A DNA stretch of 24,324 nt, from positions 1 to 24,324 of the forward strand of contig JAYRWN010000195.1 of the NCBI GenBank assembly GCA_041917975.1, in the 5' to 3' direction. This DNA comes from JAYRWN01 sp041917975 (lineage in GTDB: Bacteria; Bacteroidota; Bacteroidia; Chitinophagales; Saprospiraceae). This document shows, one piece after another, positions 16,792-24,324 of this stretch. The position numbers and the translations under genes are program-made. Numbering within the stretch: the stretch's first letter is position 1; each line of letters begins with the position of its first letter. The notes under the pieces were generated by a model that had not been told where the DNA came from, did not search any database, and worked only from the letters and a program-made list of their open reading frames with translations.

Positions 16792-17109
16792 ATGAATACA
16801 TTAGATGATAAATTGATCGATATAAAATCCAGATTGGACCAACTGGGCATAGAAAAAATAAAAGCCATTGTTGAAAGGATTGATTCCTTACAAGCTGAAG
16901 GCGTTACTGTCGGAGAATACTTTCATGCATTTAACAATCAATTTGATCTGGAATCTAACCTTAAAAAGGCCACTTCAGAACATGAGTCATCAGATTTATT
17001 TGTGATAAGCAAAATTTTCATGAACGAGAAGAGGAAGCCTAGAAACACTCTTTCCCTTACAGAAAAGCCTAAATCAGCTCAGGCTTCAACGAAAAAAGCA
17101 GTAAAGTAG
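16792..17109 (+). CDS. Small helical partner protein of the ART-like gene (antitoxin candidate)
   Basis: A 105-residue protein from the ATG at 16792; TTG at 16786 is an in-frame alternative. It starts ten bases after the ART-like stop and should be co-transcribed. Residues 1-40 are helical with a coiled-coil feel (LDDKLIDIKSRLDQLG, IKAIVERIDSLQAEG), then VTVGEYFHAFNNQFDLE. From about residue 75 the tail is basic, Lys/Ser/Thr/Pro-rich and probably disordered. I recognise no family and no DNA-binding motif. Its size, position and lack of an enzyme domain fit an immunity or antitoxin protein that binds the enzyme upstream; that role is inference. Confidence 0.5.
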   Translation: MNTLDDKLIDIKSRLDQLGIEKIKAIVERIDSLQAEGVTVGEYFHAFNNQFDLESNLKKATSEHESSDLFVISKIFMNEKRKPRNTLSLTEKPKSAQASTKKAVK

Positions 17110-17211
17110 AAAGTAGTAAAAATTTAGGTTCTTTTAACTTGCTATTGCTAGTAATCAAATTCAAAATTTTCTAAACTTAATTTATCATTTCTGAATATAG
17201 AGATACCATTC

Positions 17212-17241
17212 ACTTTCTATTTCTCCAAGTATTGAGAAAGT
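17212..17241 (+). terminator. Possible terminator after the ART-like pair
   Basis: ACTTTCT and AGAAAGT form a perfect seven-pair stem with a 16-base loop, directly followed by TTTT. The stem is AT-rich and the loop long, so it is a weak candidate, about 100 bases after the stop at 17109. Confidence 0.35.
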
Positions 17242-17242
17242 T

Positions 17243-17271
17243 TTTGACCGAAATTACAAATTGTAGGCTTG
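17243..17271 (+). promoter_or_regulatory. Possible promoter of the S46 peptidase gene
   Basis: TTTG (17243-17246), a 17-base spacer, then TAGGCTTG (17264-17271). The second box has one mismatch to TAnnTTTG. It would leave a leader of roughly 160 bases before the ATG at 17436, which is long. Confidence 0.3.
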
Positions 17272-17435
17272 TACAGATAAAATTAACATCGCGGTAACTA
17301 CTTTTTTTGAATATTGTCAATAAAATTACCGGAAAAGTGATTGCTTCATAAGTTATCCTTGCATTAAATATTTTACTAAATTTACCAACCTAACTTAATG
17401 TATTTCAAATATTAAGGCATAACGGATATTTAGAA

Positions 17436-19577
17436 ATGAAAAAGATTATTCTGATTTATTCGGTAGTAATTATAACTATTTGCAAGGCATCTGCCACCGA
17501 AGGCATGTGGTTGCCTTTGTTATTAGAAAAACTGAACGAAAAAGAGATGCGCAGCCTGGGTATGAAAATCAAGGCCAGCGACATTTATTCCATCAATAAA
17601 GGTAGCCTGAAAGACGCTATTGTTTCATTCGGCGGATTTTGTACCGGCGAAGTCATTTCTGAGCAAGGCCTGGTGCTGACTAATCATCACTGCGGGTTTG
17701 ATGCGATACAAAATCATTCGACGCTCGAAAAAAACTACATCCGCGATGGATTTTGGGCACAAAACCGGCAGGAAGAATTACCTAATCCCGGTTTATTTGT
17801 CACTTTTATCATTCGCGTCGAAGATGTGACGGACCGGGTGATGAAAGAGCTCGTACCGGAATTAACGGAAAGCGAACGCCAATCCATCATTGACCGCCAT
17901 GGTCAGGTGTTATTAAAAAATATAGCCAAAGAGCCCGGGCAGGAGGCCTTTATCCGCCCATTTTTTGAAGGGAACCAATATTATCTGTTTATCACGGAGA
18001 CGTTCCGGGATGTCCGCCTGGTAGGTGCACCACCATCTTCGGTCGGTAATTTCGGGAAAGACACGGATAACTGGATTTGGCCGCGGCATACGGGGGATTT
18101 TTCGATGTTTCGTATTTACGCCTCACCAGAAAATAAACCGGCAGAATACAGCCCAAACAATCAACCTTATCAACCACGCCGGGCTTTAACCATATCCCTG
18201 AAAGGTGTTAAGCAGGATGATTTTACTATGGTCTTTGGTTTTCCCGGGCGTACGACGGAATATTTGCCGTCGGCAGCCGTGCGGCAAATCGTGGACGTCT
18301 TGGACCCAGCCAGGATAACCATCCGTGACCATGCTCTGGCCGTGATAGACAAATACATGCGCCAGGATGAACAAATAAAAATTCAATATGCTTCGAAGTA
18401 TGCCGGTATATCCAATGCCTGGAAGAAATGGCAAGGCGAAGTGTTGGGATTAAAACGCACCGATGGCGTGGGTAAAAAACAAATCTTCGAATCCATCTTT
18501 AAAAAACGGGTGGAAAACAACCCAATCCTGAAAACCAGATATAGCGGACTGGTCGACAGCATTAATCAAGCCTACGAGACTATTGAACCCCTGGCTTTGG
18601 CCCGGGATTATTTTAATGAAATAGTCTCGAAAATTGAATTATTCACTATTGCCAATCAGTTTAACGGCTTGCTGGCGGTGGTGGATCAGGCCACCTATGC
18701 CCAGCGCGTCATGCAGGTACAGAACCGGCTGAAAGATCTTTATCATGAATACAGCCCTATCGTGGATAAAGAACTGTTCACAGCCCTGATGCACTTGTAT
18801 GCCCAGCAGCCACCGTCATACATTGCCCCTACATTTTCGGCGATGTTAAAAGCCTCGGAAGGTCAAGTTTCTGCTCTGGCCGATAAGATTTATAGTGAGT
18901 CGCGCCTCGACGAGGCGGGCTATACGCTGGAATTATTACAAAAAACACCTCAGGAATGGACACTCTTGATCAAGTCCGACCCGGTACTTAGTTTGTACGC
19001 GAACCTGCTCAGCACTTACCAGCAAAACGTACAAAAAAGTCTCAATCCTTCCCAGGCCAAAATCAATCAACTGCAACGGCAATACATGCAAGCCCAAATG
19101 GTGGTCTTCCCGGAGCGGAGGTTTTACCCGGATGCCAATGGTACGCTGCGGGTGACCTATGGCCAGGTGGATGGCTACCGGGCTCGTGATGCGGTGGATT
19201 TTGGGTTTTATACTTATCTCGATGGCGTAATGGAAAAGTATAAACCGGGTGATTATGAATTTGATGTGCCGGACAAATTACGTGAACTCTACCTGAAAAA
19301 AGACTTTGGTCCTTATGGCCACCAAGGCCGGCAACCGATATGTTTTATCGCCACCAACCACACCACCGGTGGAAACAGCGGCAGCCCGGCTCTGGATGCC
19401 CGGGGTAATCTGATCGGATTAAACTTTGACCGGGTGTGGGAAGGTACGATGAGCGATATTAATTACGACGCGTCCATCTGCCGTAACATTATGGTAGACA
19501 TCCGTTATGTTTTGTTTATTGTGGACAAATACGCCGGAGCGGGACATTTGATCCGGGAAATGAAATTGGTGAAATAA
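17436..19577 (+). CDS. S46-family dipeptidyl-peptidase (DPP7/DPP11 type)
   Basis: A 713-residue exported serine peptidase that removes dipeptides from peptide N-termini, in the periplasm or at the surface. A signal peptide spans about residues 1-20 (ending KASA) and the mature start TEGMWLP is typical of the family. The chymotrypsin-fold triad is visible: His85 in TNHHCGFDAI, Asp221 in HTGDFSMFRIY and Ser648 in TGGNSGSPAL. A helical domain fills the middle (about 270-560). The C-terminal VDIRYVLFIVDKYAG is a family hallmark. DPP7 (hydrophobic) versus DPP11 (acidic) specificity depends on one S1-site residue I cannot place with certainty. The length matches the family. It is monocistronic and converges on the beta-glucosidase gene. 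Confidence 0.93.
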   Translation: MKKIILIYSVVIITICKASATEGMWLPLLLEKLNEKEMRSLGMKIKASDIYSINKGSLKDAIVSFGGFCTGEVISEQGLVLTNHHCGFDAIQNHSTLEKNYIRDGFWAQNRQEELPNPGLFVTFIIRVEDVTDRVMKELVPELTESERQSIIDRHGQVLLKNIAKEPGQEAFIRPFFEGNQYYLFITETFRDVRLVGAPPSSVGNFGKDTDNWIWPRHTGDFSMFRIYASPENKPAEYSPNNQPYQPRRALTISLKGVKQDDFTMVFGFPGRTTEYLPSAAVRQIVDVLDPARITIRDHALAVIDKYMRQDEQIKIQYASKYAGISNAWKKWQGEVLGLKRTDGVGKKQIFESIFKKRVENNPILKTRYSGLVDSINQAYETIEPLALARDYFNEIVSKIELFTIANQFNGLLAVVDQATYAQRVMQVQNRLKDLYHEYSPIVDKELFTALMHLYAQQPPSYIAPTFSAMLKASEGQVSALADKIYSESRLDEAGYTLELLQKTPQEWTLLIKSDPVLSLYANLLSTYQQNVQKSLNPSQAKINQLQRQYMQAQMVVFPERRFYPDANGTLRVTYGQVDGYRARDAVDFGFYTYLDGVMEKYKPGDYEFDVPDKLRELYLKKDFGPYGHQGRQPICFIATNHTTGGNSGSPALDARGNLIGLNFDRVWEGTMSDINYDASICRNIMVDIRYVLFIVDKYAGAGHLIREMKLVK

Positions 19578-19613
19578 GTGTGAGTGTGAAGTGGGTAAAA
19601 TTATAGTTTTATA

Positions 19614-21011
19614 TCACCATCCATTTTCCCTAACCACCTGAGCATACCATTTCGCTGAAGCCTTGGGAATGCGCTCCAGCGTCTCAAAATCCACATAATG
19701 GATACCAAAACGTTTGCTGTAACCGGACGCCCACTCAAAATTATCCATCAGTGACCACACAAAATACCCGCTGCAGTTTACGCCTTGTTGAATAGCCCGG
19801 TGTACCTCGCTTAAATAACTGCGAATAAAATCGATCCGGTCTTCATCGTCAACCGTGCCATTCTTCAGCCGATCCGGAAAAGCACCTCCGTTTTCGGTGA
19901 TGATAATTTCCGGATAGCCGTAACGTTTGCTGATCCATTCCAATAATTTGCGGCAACCCCAGGGTACGATGGCCCAGGGCATAGCTGTCTGCGGCCAGGA
20001 TGGATCCAAAGATAAATTGACCTGTTGATCTTCCGATAAGCCCCCATTGCCATACACACTGCCGCTTTGTATCCCGTCAGCGGCGGCGGCGGCATACATG
20101 GTGGTGTAATGATTTAAGCCAAAAAAATCGCTGGAATATTTGAGTAAGGTCAATTCATCCTCATGAAATAATGGCAATTTGTGCCCGATGCGACTGAGCA
20201 TGGCCGCGGGATAATGCCCTTTATAAATGGGGTCGGTAAACCAGGCCAGAAAAAATTCCAACGAGCGTTCGGCAGCCTCTTCATCTTCCGGACTGGCCGT
20301 AAGAGGTTCACGCCAGTCACAATTATTGGTGATACCGATGCGTCCCCGCTGCTGATTTTGGTATTTACTGCGATAAATATGGACCGCCATGGCATGGGCG
20401 CGCAACAAATTATGGGCGGCCAAATAAGGTTCGGTGGTAGACGTCCTTCCGGGCGCAAACACGCCTTGTCCATACCCTAACATGGCCACCACCCACGGTT
20501 CGTTGAGGGTGATCCAATGTTTTACCCGGTCCCCAAAATGTTTGAAACAGACCTCGGCGTAGGCGGCAAAAGCATCGGCTATGGTGTTACCCAGCCACCC
20601 ATCTTCTTCAAACTGTAGCGCCAGAGGTAAATCCCAGTGATATAAAGTCACCCAGGGTTCTATCCCCGCCGCCAGCAACCCGTCAATCAATTCCTGATAA
20701 TAACGGACCCCTTCAGCAGATACGTTCCCTCTGCCCGTGGGCATCAGGCGTGGCCATGAAAGAGAAAAGCGGTATGCCTTTAAACCCATAGCCTGCATGA
20801 GTGCAATATCTTCCGGCCACCGATGATAATGATCGCAAGCGATCTGACCGGTATGTCCACCATAAACCTTCCCCGGGATGGAACAAAAAGCATCCCAAAT
20901 GGAAGGCCCTTTGCCTCCCTCCTTCCAACCTCCTTCTATCTGAAAGGCAGCTGTAGCAGCACCCCAGGTAAAATCCGCCGGAAACACCATCTTTTGTTTC
21001 GTGTCAGGCAT
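19614..21011 (-). CDS. GH1 beta-glucosidase, cytosolic
   Basis: A 465-residue family 1 glycoside hydrolase; an earlier ATG at 21029 adds six residues. It has the N-terminal signature FTWGAATAAFQIEGGW, then YRFSLSWPRL, the acid/base Glu171 in TLNEPW and the nucleophile Glu373 in IITENGG, followed by GYFVWSLMDNFEWASGYSKRFG. Every family landmark is present. There is no signal peptide, so it hydrolyses beta-linked disaccharides or glucosides after import. The preferred ATG at 21011 overlaps the stop of the upstream symporter by eight bases, a coupled two-gene operon that makes the symporter the likely supplier of its substrate. Residue numbers are counted from 21011. Confidence 0.94.
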   Translation of the reverse strand: MPDTKQKMVFPADFTWGAATAAFQIEGGWKEGGKGPSIWDAFCSIPGKVYGGHTGQIACDHYHRWPEDIALMQAMGLKAYRFSLSWPRLMPTGRGNVSAEGVRYYQELIDGLLAAGIEPWVTLYHWDLPLALQFEEDGWLGNTIADAFAAYAEVCFKHFGDRVKHWITLNEPWVVAMLGYGQGVFAPGRTSTTEPYLAAHNLLRAHAMAVHIYRSKYQNQQRGRIGITNNCDWREPLTASPEDEEAAERSLEFFLAWFTDPIYKGHYPAAMLSRIGHKLPLFHEDELTLLKYSSDFFGLNHYTTMYAAAAADGIQSGSVYGNGGLSEDQQVNLSLDPSWPQTAMPWAIVPWGCRKLLEWISKRYGYPEIIITENGGAFPDRLKNGTVDDEDRIDFIRSYLSEVHRAIQQGVNCSGYFVWSLMDNFEWASGYSKRFGIHYVDFETLERIPKASAKWYAQVVRENGW

Positions 21012-22833
21012 CTTTGGGCAATTTATCAAACCAGGTGCGCTTGAGAATAAGCGTACAGATAACGGCTACGGCTATAGTTACCAAGGTTGGTACGGTTTTT
21101 AATAAAACCAGATAAATAGGAAAAATAACCAAAGCCGTTTGCCAGATGGTGCCCACGACCACATTAAACATATCCCGTTTAAAATCCGGATTGCGCAAGA
21201 AGCTGGGATCTTCCGATATCACTTTATCGTGAATGGGTTTCCAAAAACCCCAGGGTTTTACCTGTTTATAAAAGTTTTTCAAAGTTTCTTCGTTGGTCGG
21301 GGGAGCCAGATAAGTTCCCACGATACACCCCATCACAGATAACAACAACATCAACGGGAAGGTATATAAATCCAGGATTCCAGGAAAAATATAACGGAAT
21401 GAAAGCGCTGGGATCAAACCGAGGACCATACCCCAGAAAAATCCGTGGCCATTAAAACGCCACCAGTACCATTTTAAAATGTTGGCAGCAACATAACTGC
21501 CATACAATCCGGAGACGATCCATTGCAACATGTTGTTGACGTTTTTGGCATAAAATCCTAAGATAATACTCACGATCACCATGATCAATCCGGCCGCGTA
21601 ATTAACGCTTTTTAAGGATTGGTTCGAAGCCTGAGGATTAATGTGTTTAAGATAAATGTCGTTGACCAGATAGGCTTGGACGGCATTCAACGTACCGGCA
21701 AAGGTACTCATGAAAGCAGCCATCAGTCCGGCCAGCAGCAAACCCAATAAACCCACCGGCACAAACTCATTCATGGCCGAAGGAAGAACTTGCTCAAAAT
21801 CAATTTGCCCGGCCACAATTAAATCCAGTTGATCATAATAGATCACGGCTAAAACCCCAAATCCGGCAATCATCAAATAACGCACCGGCATCAGGATCAG
21901 GCTCACCGACCCGCTCATCAGAGCGGCTTCCCGTGGTGATTTGGTGGACAGGATTTTTTGCATATCATAATTTGGTGCAGGTCCGGCCAAACTGACCAAG
22001 ACCCCTTTTAAGATCATCATCATAAAAAAGATGGAAAACAAACTGTAGCCATCGCTGGCTATTTTTTGATTAACCTCCGTAATGATACCCGACCAATCCA
22101 AGTCCAGTCTGGTACCAAAAAAAGGCGTCATCCAACCCTCGGGCACCACCAGGTCATGACTGGCCACAGCATTCATCGCAATAAAAGCAATGGCAAGGGA
22201 AGCTAGAGCCATTAAAGAATATTGAATAACATCCGCCCAGACTATACTCATCATCCCGCCGAGCAAAGAATAAAAAACAGCAAAGCAGGTGAAGACGATC
22301 CCATACAAATGTGGGACATATTCCTCCGGTATGGTCAACGGAATGTATTGGGAAACATACTCCCAAGGGACAAATATTTCTACAAATTTACCTACACCGA
22401 TAAAACCATAGGCCAGATAACCCAAGCCCATAATAATAGCGAAGATCACCACAATAGTGTGGGACAGACTGGCGCCTCTACCCGTTCCAAAACGGGTAGC
22501 AATCCATTCTGCACCGGTAGTGACATTAGAACGCCTTAACCACATAGCCAAAAACACCATCAGGAAAATTTGATTAAATACCGGCCACAGCCAGGGGATC
22601 CAGGCACTTTTTATGCCATAAACAAACAATAAAGTCACCAGCCAAACCGTACCTGAGATGTCAAACATACCACTGGCGTTAGACAACCCCAGCAAATACC
22701 AGGGCAAACGGTTGCCTCCCAACATGTAATCTTTTTTACTTCGTTCGGCCCTTTTTTTCAGCAGTATACCGATGACCACCGTAGCCAATAGGTAAATGGC
22801 GATAATGGTCAGGTCTATCCAATGCAGTTTCAT
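21004..22833 (-). CDS. Sodium:solute symporter (SSS family)
   Basis: A 609-residue inner-membrane transporter from the ATG at 22833 (MKLHWIDLTIIAIYLLA). The frame is open to 22884, but the extra 17 residues are charged and unlike family starts. About 13-14 membrane helices can be traced. Family features include KKDYMLGGNRLPWYLLGLSN, TTGAEWIATRFG, YSLLGGMMSIVWADVIQY and GLLLAGLMAAFMSTFAGTLNA. SSS proteins bring in sugars, inositol or other solutes with sodium. Its coupling with the GH1 gene points to a beta-glucoside, disaccharide or glucose. It is divergent from the metalloprotease gene. Confidence 0.92.
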   Translation of the reverse strand: MKLHWIDLTIIAIYLLATVVIGILLKKRAERSKKDYMLGGNRLPWYLLGLSNASGMFDISGTVWLVTLLFVYGIKSAWIPWLWPVFNQIFLMVFLAMWLRRSNVTTGAEWIATRFGTGRGASLSHTIVVIFAIIMGLGYLAYGFIGVGKFVEIFVPWEYVSQYIPLTIPEEYVPHLYGIVFTCFAVFYSLLGGMMSIVWADVIQYSLMALASLAIAFIAMNAVASHDLVVPEGWMTPFFGTRLDLDWSGIITEVNQKIASDGYSLFSIFFMMMILKGVLVSLAGPAPNYDMQKILSTKSPREAALMSGSVSLILMPVRYLMIAGFGVLAVIYYDQLDLIVAGQIDFEQVLPSAMNEFVPVGLLGLLLAGLMAAFMSTFAGTLNAVQAYLVNDIYLKHINPQASNQSLKSVNYAAGLIMVIVSIILGFYAKNVNNMLQWIVSGLYGSYVAANILKWYWWRFNGHGFFWGMVLGLIPALSFRYIFPGILDLYTFPLMLLLSVMGCIVGTYLAPPTNEETLKNFYKQVKPWGFWKPIHDKVISEDPSFLRNPDFKRDMFNVVVGTIWQTALVIFPIYLVLLKTVPTLVTIAVAVICTLILKRTWFDKLPKDA

Positions 22834-22930
22834 CAGCAAAATTTTGTTTCTTGGGGACCTAGTTAAGAAATAAATTGGACCCATCCTACAAACCCCCTCC
22901 GATAAATCCAGGTGGTAAGAGAGAAAATTT

Positions 22931-22938
22931 TATTTTTG
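22931..22938 (+). promoter_or_regulatory. Candidate -7 box for the metalloprotease gene
   Basis: TATTTTTG matches TAnnTTTG, 37 bases before the ATG at 22976 in the divergent region. No TTG -33 element is seen at the normal distance. Confidence 0.35.
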
Positions 22939-22975
22939 ATTTTCACCTCTCATTGAAAAGGCTAAATCATAATCT

Positions 22976-24324
22976 ATGCGTTTGACTCAGTTATTCTACC
23001 GGTTATTTTTTTGTGTTCTTCCATTCGCCATGTTTGGTGCTCCCATCAGCGATGGGTTTTTCCCTACCGAATGGGACGAGGACACTGGCAAACTATGGTT
23101 GTACGTGTCCAGGATAGATCAGGAATTTCTATATGTCAGTTCCTTGCCGGCGGGGGTCGGTTCCAACGATATTGGATTGGACCGTGGACAGTTGTCAGGA
23201 GAACGCATTGTAAAATTTACCCGCTTCGGCAACAAACTTCTTTTGGTGCAAATGAATATGAACTACCGGGCTGTCAGTGACAACATGCTGGAGCGCAAAG
23301 CAGTGGAGGAGGCGTTTGCTCAATCCGTGCTGTGGGGTTTTACCATCGACAAAGAGGACCAGGGAACCTTACGTATAGATTTTACGCCATTTCTCTTAAG
23401 GGATGCGCATGGGGTAAGCCAACGTTTGGCACGGACTAACCAAGGCACCTACAGTGTTGATCCATCCCGATGTGCTATTTATTTGCCGCGCACCAAAAAC
23501 TTTCCCAAAAACAGTGAATTTGAGGCGACGATAACTTTTACCGGCCGGGCAACCGGAGCGTGGATCAGATCGGTAGCCCCGGATGCAGATGCCGTCACTG
23601 TGCGCATGCATCATTCATTGGTCGAGCTGCCGGATGGCGGATATCAACCCAGGGTCTTCGATCCTCGGTCAGGTTATTTTGAATTTACCTACTATGATTA
23701 TGCCACTCCCATCCAACAATCGATTATTAAACGATACATCACCCGCCATCGCCTGCATAAACGTGATCCCTTAGCACTGCGCAGTGAGCCCGTCGAACCC
23801 ATTGTATATTACCTGGATCCAGGATGTCCCGAGCCTATTCGTTCAGCTTTATTGGATGGCGCCCGCTGGTGGAACCAGGCTTTTGAGGCGGCAGGTTATA
23901 TCAATGCCTTTCGGGTAGAAATGTTGCCTGCCGATGCTGACCCGATGGATGTCCGTTATAATCTGATCCAGTGGGTACATCGATCTACCCGTGGGTGGTC
24001 GTATGGTTCGTCTGTCATTGACCCACGCACCGGAGAAATCATTAAAGGTCAGGTGACTTTAGGTTCATTAAGGGTACGGCAGGATTTTCTAATAGCTCAA
24101 GGATATCATGCAGCCTATAAAAATGAAGACTGGGACGAAACACCCCTGACCGACCTGGCTTTAGCTCGTTTACGGCAATTATCAGCGCATGAGGTGGGAC
24201 ATACTTTAGGTCTGGCGCACAACTTTTCAGCCAGTGTTAATCAGCGGGCTTCGGTCATGGACTATCCGCACCCTTACATCCAACTGACCCCGGAGGGTAA
24301 AATTGACCTCAGTCAAATGTACAC
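22976..24324 (+). CDS. Secreted metzincin-like zinc metalloprotease (DUF5117/DUF4953 type), cut by right edge
   Basis: The frame is open from the ATG at 22976 to the window end, 449 codons without a stop. Residues 1-22 are a signal peptide. An N-terminal region of about 240 residues has the DUF5117 look: KLWLYVSRIDQEFLYV, GLDRGQLSGERIVKF and PRTKNFPKNSEF. The catalytic part carries HEVGHTLGLAHN, with zinc ligands His405, His409 and His415 and catalytic Glu406, followed by VMDYP as a Met-turn. Such large exported proteases are common in Bacteroidota and may feed peptides to S46-type dipeptidyl-peptidases such as the one upstream in this window. The C-terminal half lies outside. It is divergent from the symporter operon. 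Confidence 0.88.
   Translation, partial: MRLTQLFYRLFFCVLPFAMFGAPISDGFFPTEWDEDTGKLWLYVSRIDQEFLYVSSLPAGVGSNDIGLDRGQLSGERIVKFTRFGNKLLLVQMNMNYRAVSDNMLERKAVEEAFAQSVLWGFTIDKEDQGTLRIDFTPFLLRDAHGVSQRLARTNQGTYSVDPSRCAIYLPRTKNFPKNSEFEATITFTGRATGAWIRSVAPDADAVTVRMHHSLVELPDGGYQPRVFDPRSGYFEFTYYDYATPIQQSIIKRYITRHRLHKRDPLALRSEPVEPIVYYLDPGCPEPIRSALLDGARWWNQAFEAAGYINAFRVEMLPADADPMDVRYNLIQWVHRSTRGWSYGSSVIDPRTGEIIKGQVTLGSLRVRQDFLIAQGYHAAYKNEDWDETPLTDLALARLRQLSAHEVGHTLGLAHNFSASVNQRASVMDYPHPYIQLTPEGKIDLSQMY

Larger units (their letters stand above)
17110..17435. other. AT-rich gap between the ART-like pair and the S46 peptidase gene
   Basis: A gene-free stretch of 326 bases. It holds the weak hairpin at 17212-17241 and a promoter-like pair at 17243-17271. 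I see no tRNA, no repeated units and no convincing short gene in either strand. Confidence 0.6.

Noticed and set aside
22222..22539. Plus-strand 105-codon frame in the symporter gene
   Set aside because: Antisense to transmembrane helices of a clear SSS gene.
23011..23774. Short frames on both strands in the metalloprotease region
   Set aside because: They are out of frame with the 449-codon frame from 22976 that carries the signal peptide and the zinc motif; that frame has no stop because it is cut by the edge.

Overview
The window reads as a piece of a Bacteroidota chromosome, probably from the Saprospirales/Chitinophagales side of the phylum. The pointers are family content: an S46 dipeptidyl-peptidase, a secreted HExxHxxGxxH metalloprotease of the DUF5117/DUF4953 type, an EAD11-like domain, a SUMF1-type domain fused to a glycoside-hydrolase-like protein and an ALDH7 dehydrogenase. 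Start regions are AT-rich without clear Shine-Dalgarno sequences, and a few upstream regions carry Bacteroidota-type TAnnTTTG -7 boxes. Assignment below phylum is inference.

Left part (1-8512). A DinB-like protein overlaps the start of a protein cut by the left edge (ATP-grasp-like, tentative). Then come a secreted SH3/NlpC-P60 cell-wall hydrolase with a TTG start, a small four-helix membrane protein ('cytochrome B' type), and a minus-strand pair: an OmpA-family protein followed by a 914-residue secreted GH-like/SUMF1 fusion. An ALDH7-type aldehyde dehydrogenase diverges from this pair.

Middle part (8513-14033). An AT-rich accessory stretch holds a small secreted, barrel-like protein and, converging on it, a tightly overlapping two-gene unit: an EAD11-like domain on two membrane helices, then an exported helical protein of unknown function. 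A VOC lipoprotein, an AAA_14/DUF4143 ATPase with a striking palindrome at its start codon, and a GH5-like exported glycosidase follow, all on the minus strand.

Right part (14034-24324). thrS is followed, where many bacteria carry infC-rpmI-rplT, by an AT-rich two-gene cassette: a putative ADP-ribosyltransferase-like protein and a small partner, resembling a toxin-antitoxin or conflict module. Next are an S46 peptidase, a convergent sodium:solute symporter/GH1 beta-glucosidase operon, and the start of a secreted metzincin-like protease cut by the right edge.

The housekeeping theme is polymer scavenging: exported peptidases and glycosidases, a sodium-coupled importer and a cytosolic beta-glucosidase. 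Three AT-rich patches (about 8.7-10.5 kb, 11.3-12.5 kb, 16.2-17.4 kb) look like accessory insertions. The best candidates for an undescribed system are the EAD11-like membrane/secreted pair and the ART-like/partner pair. No rRNA, tRNA, CRISPR array, transposase or integrase was recognised.
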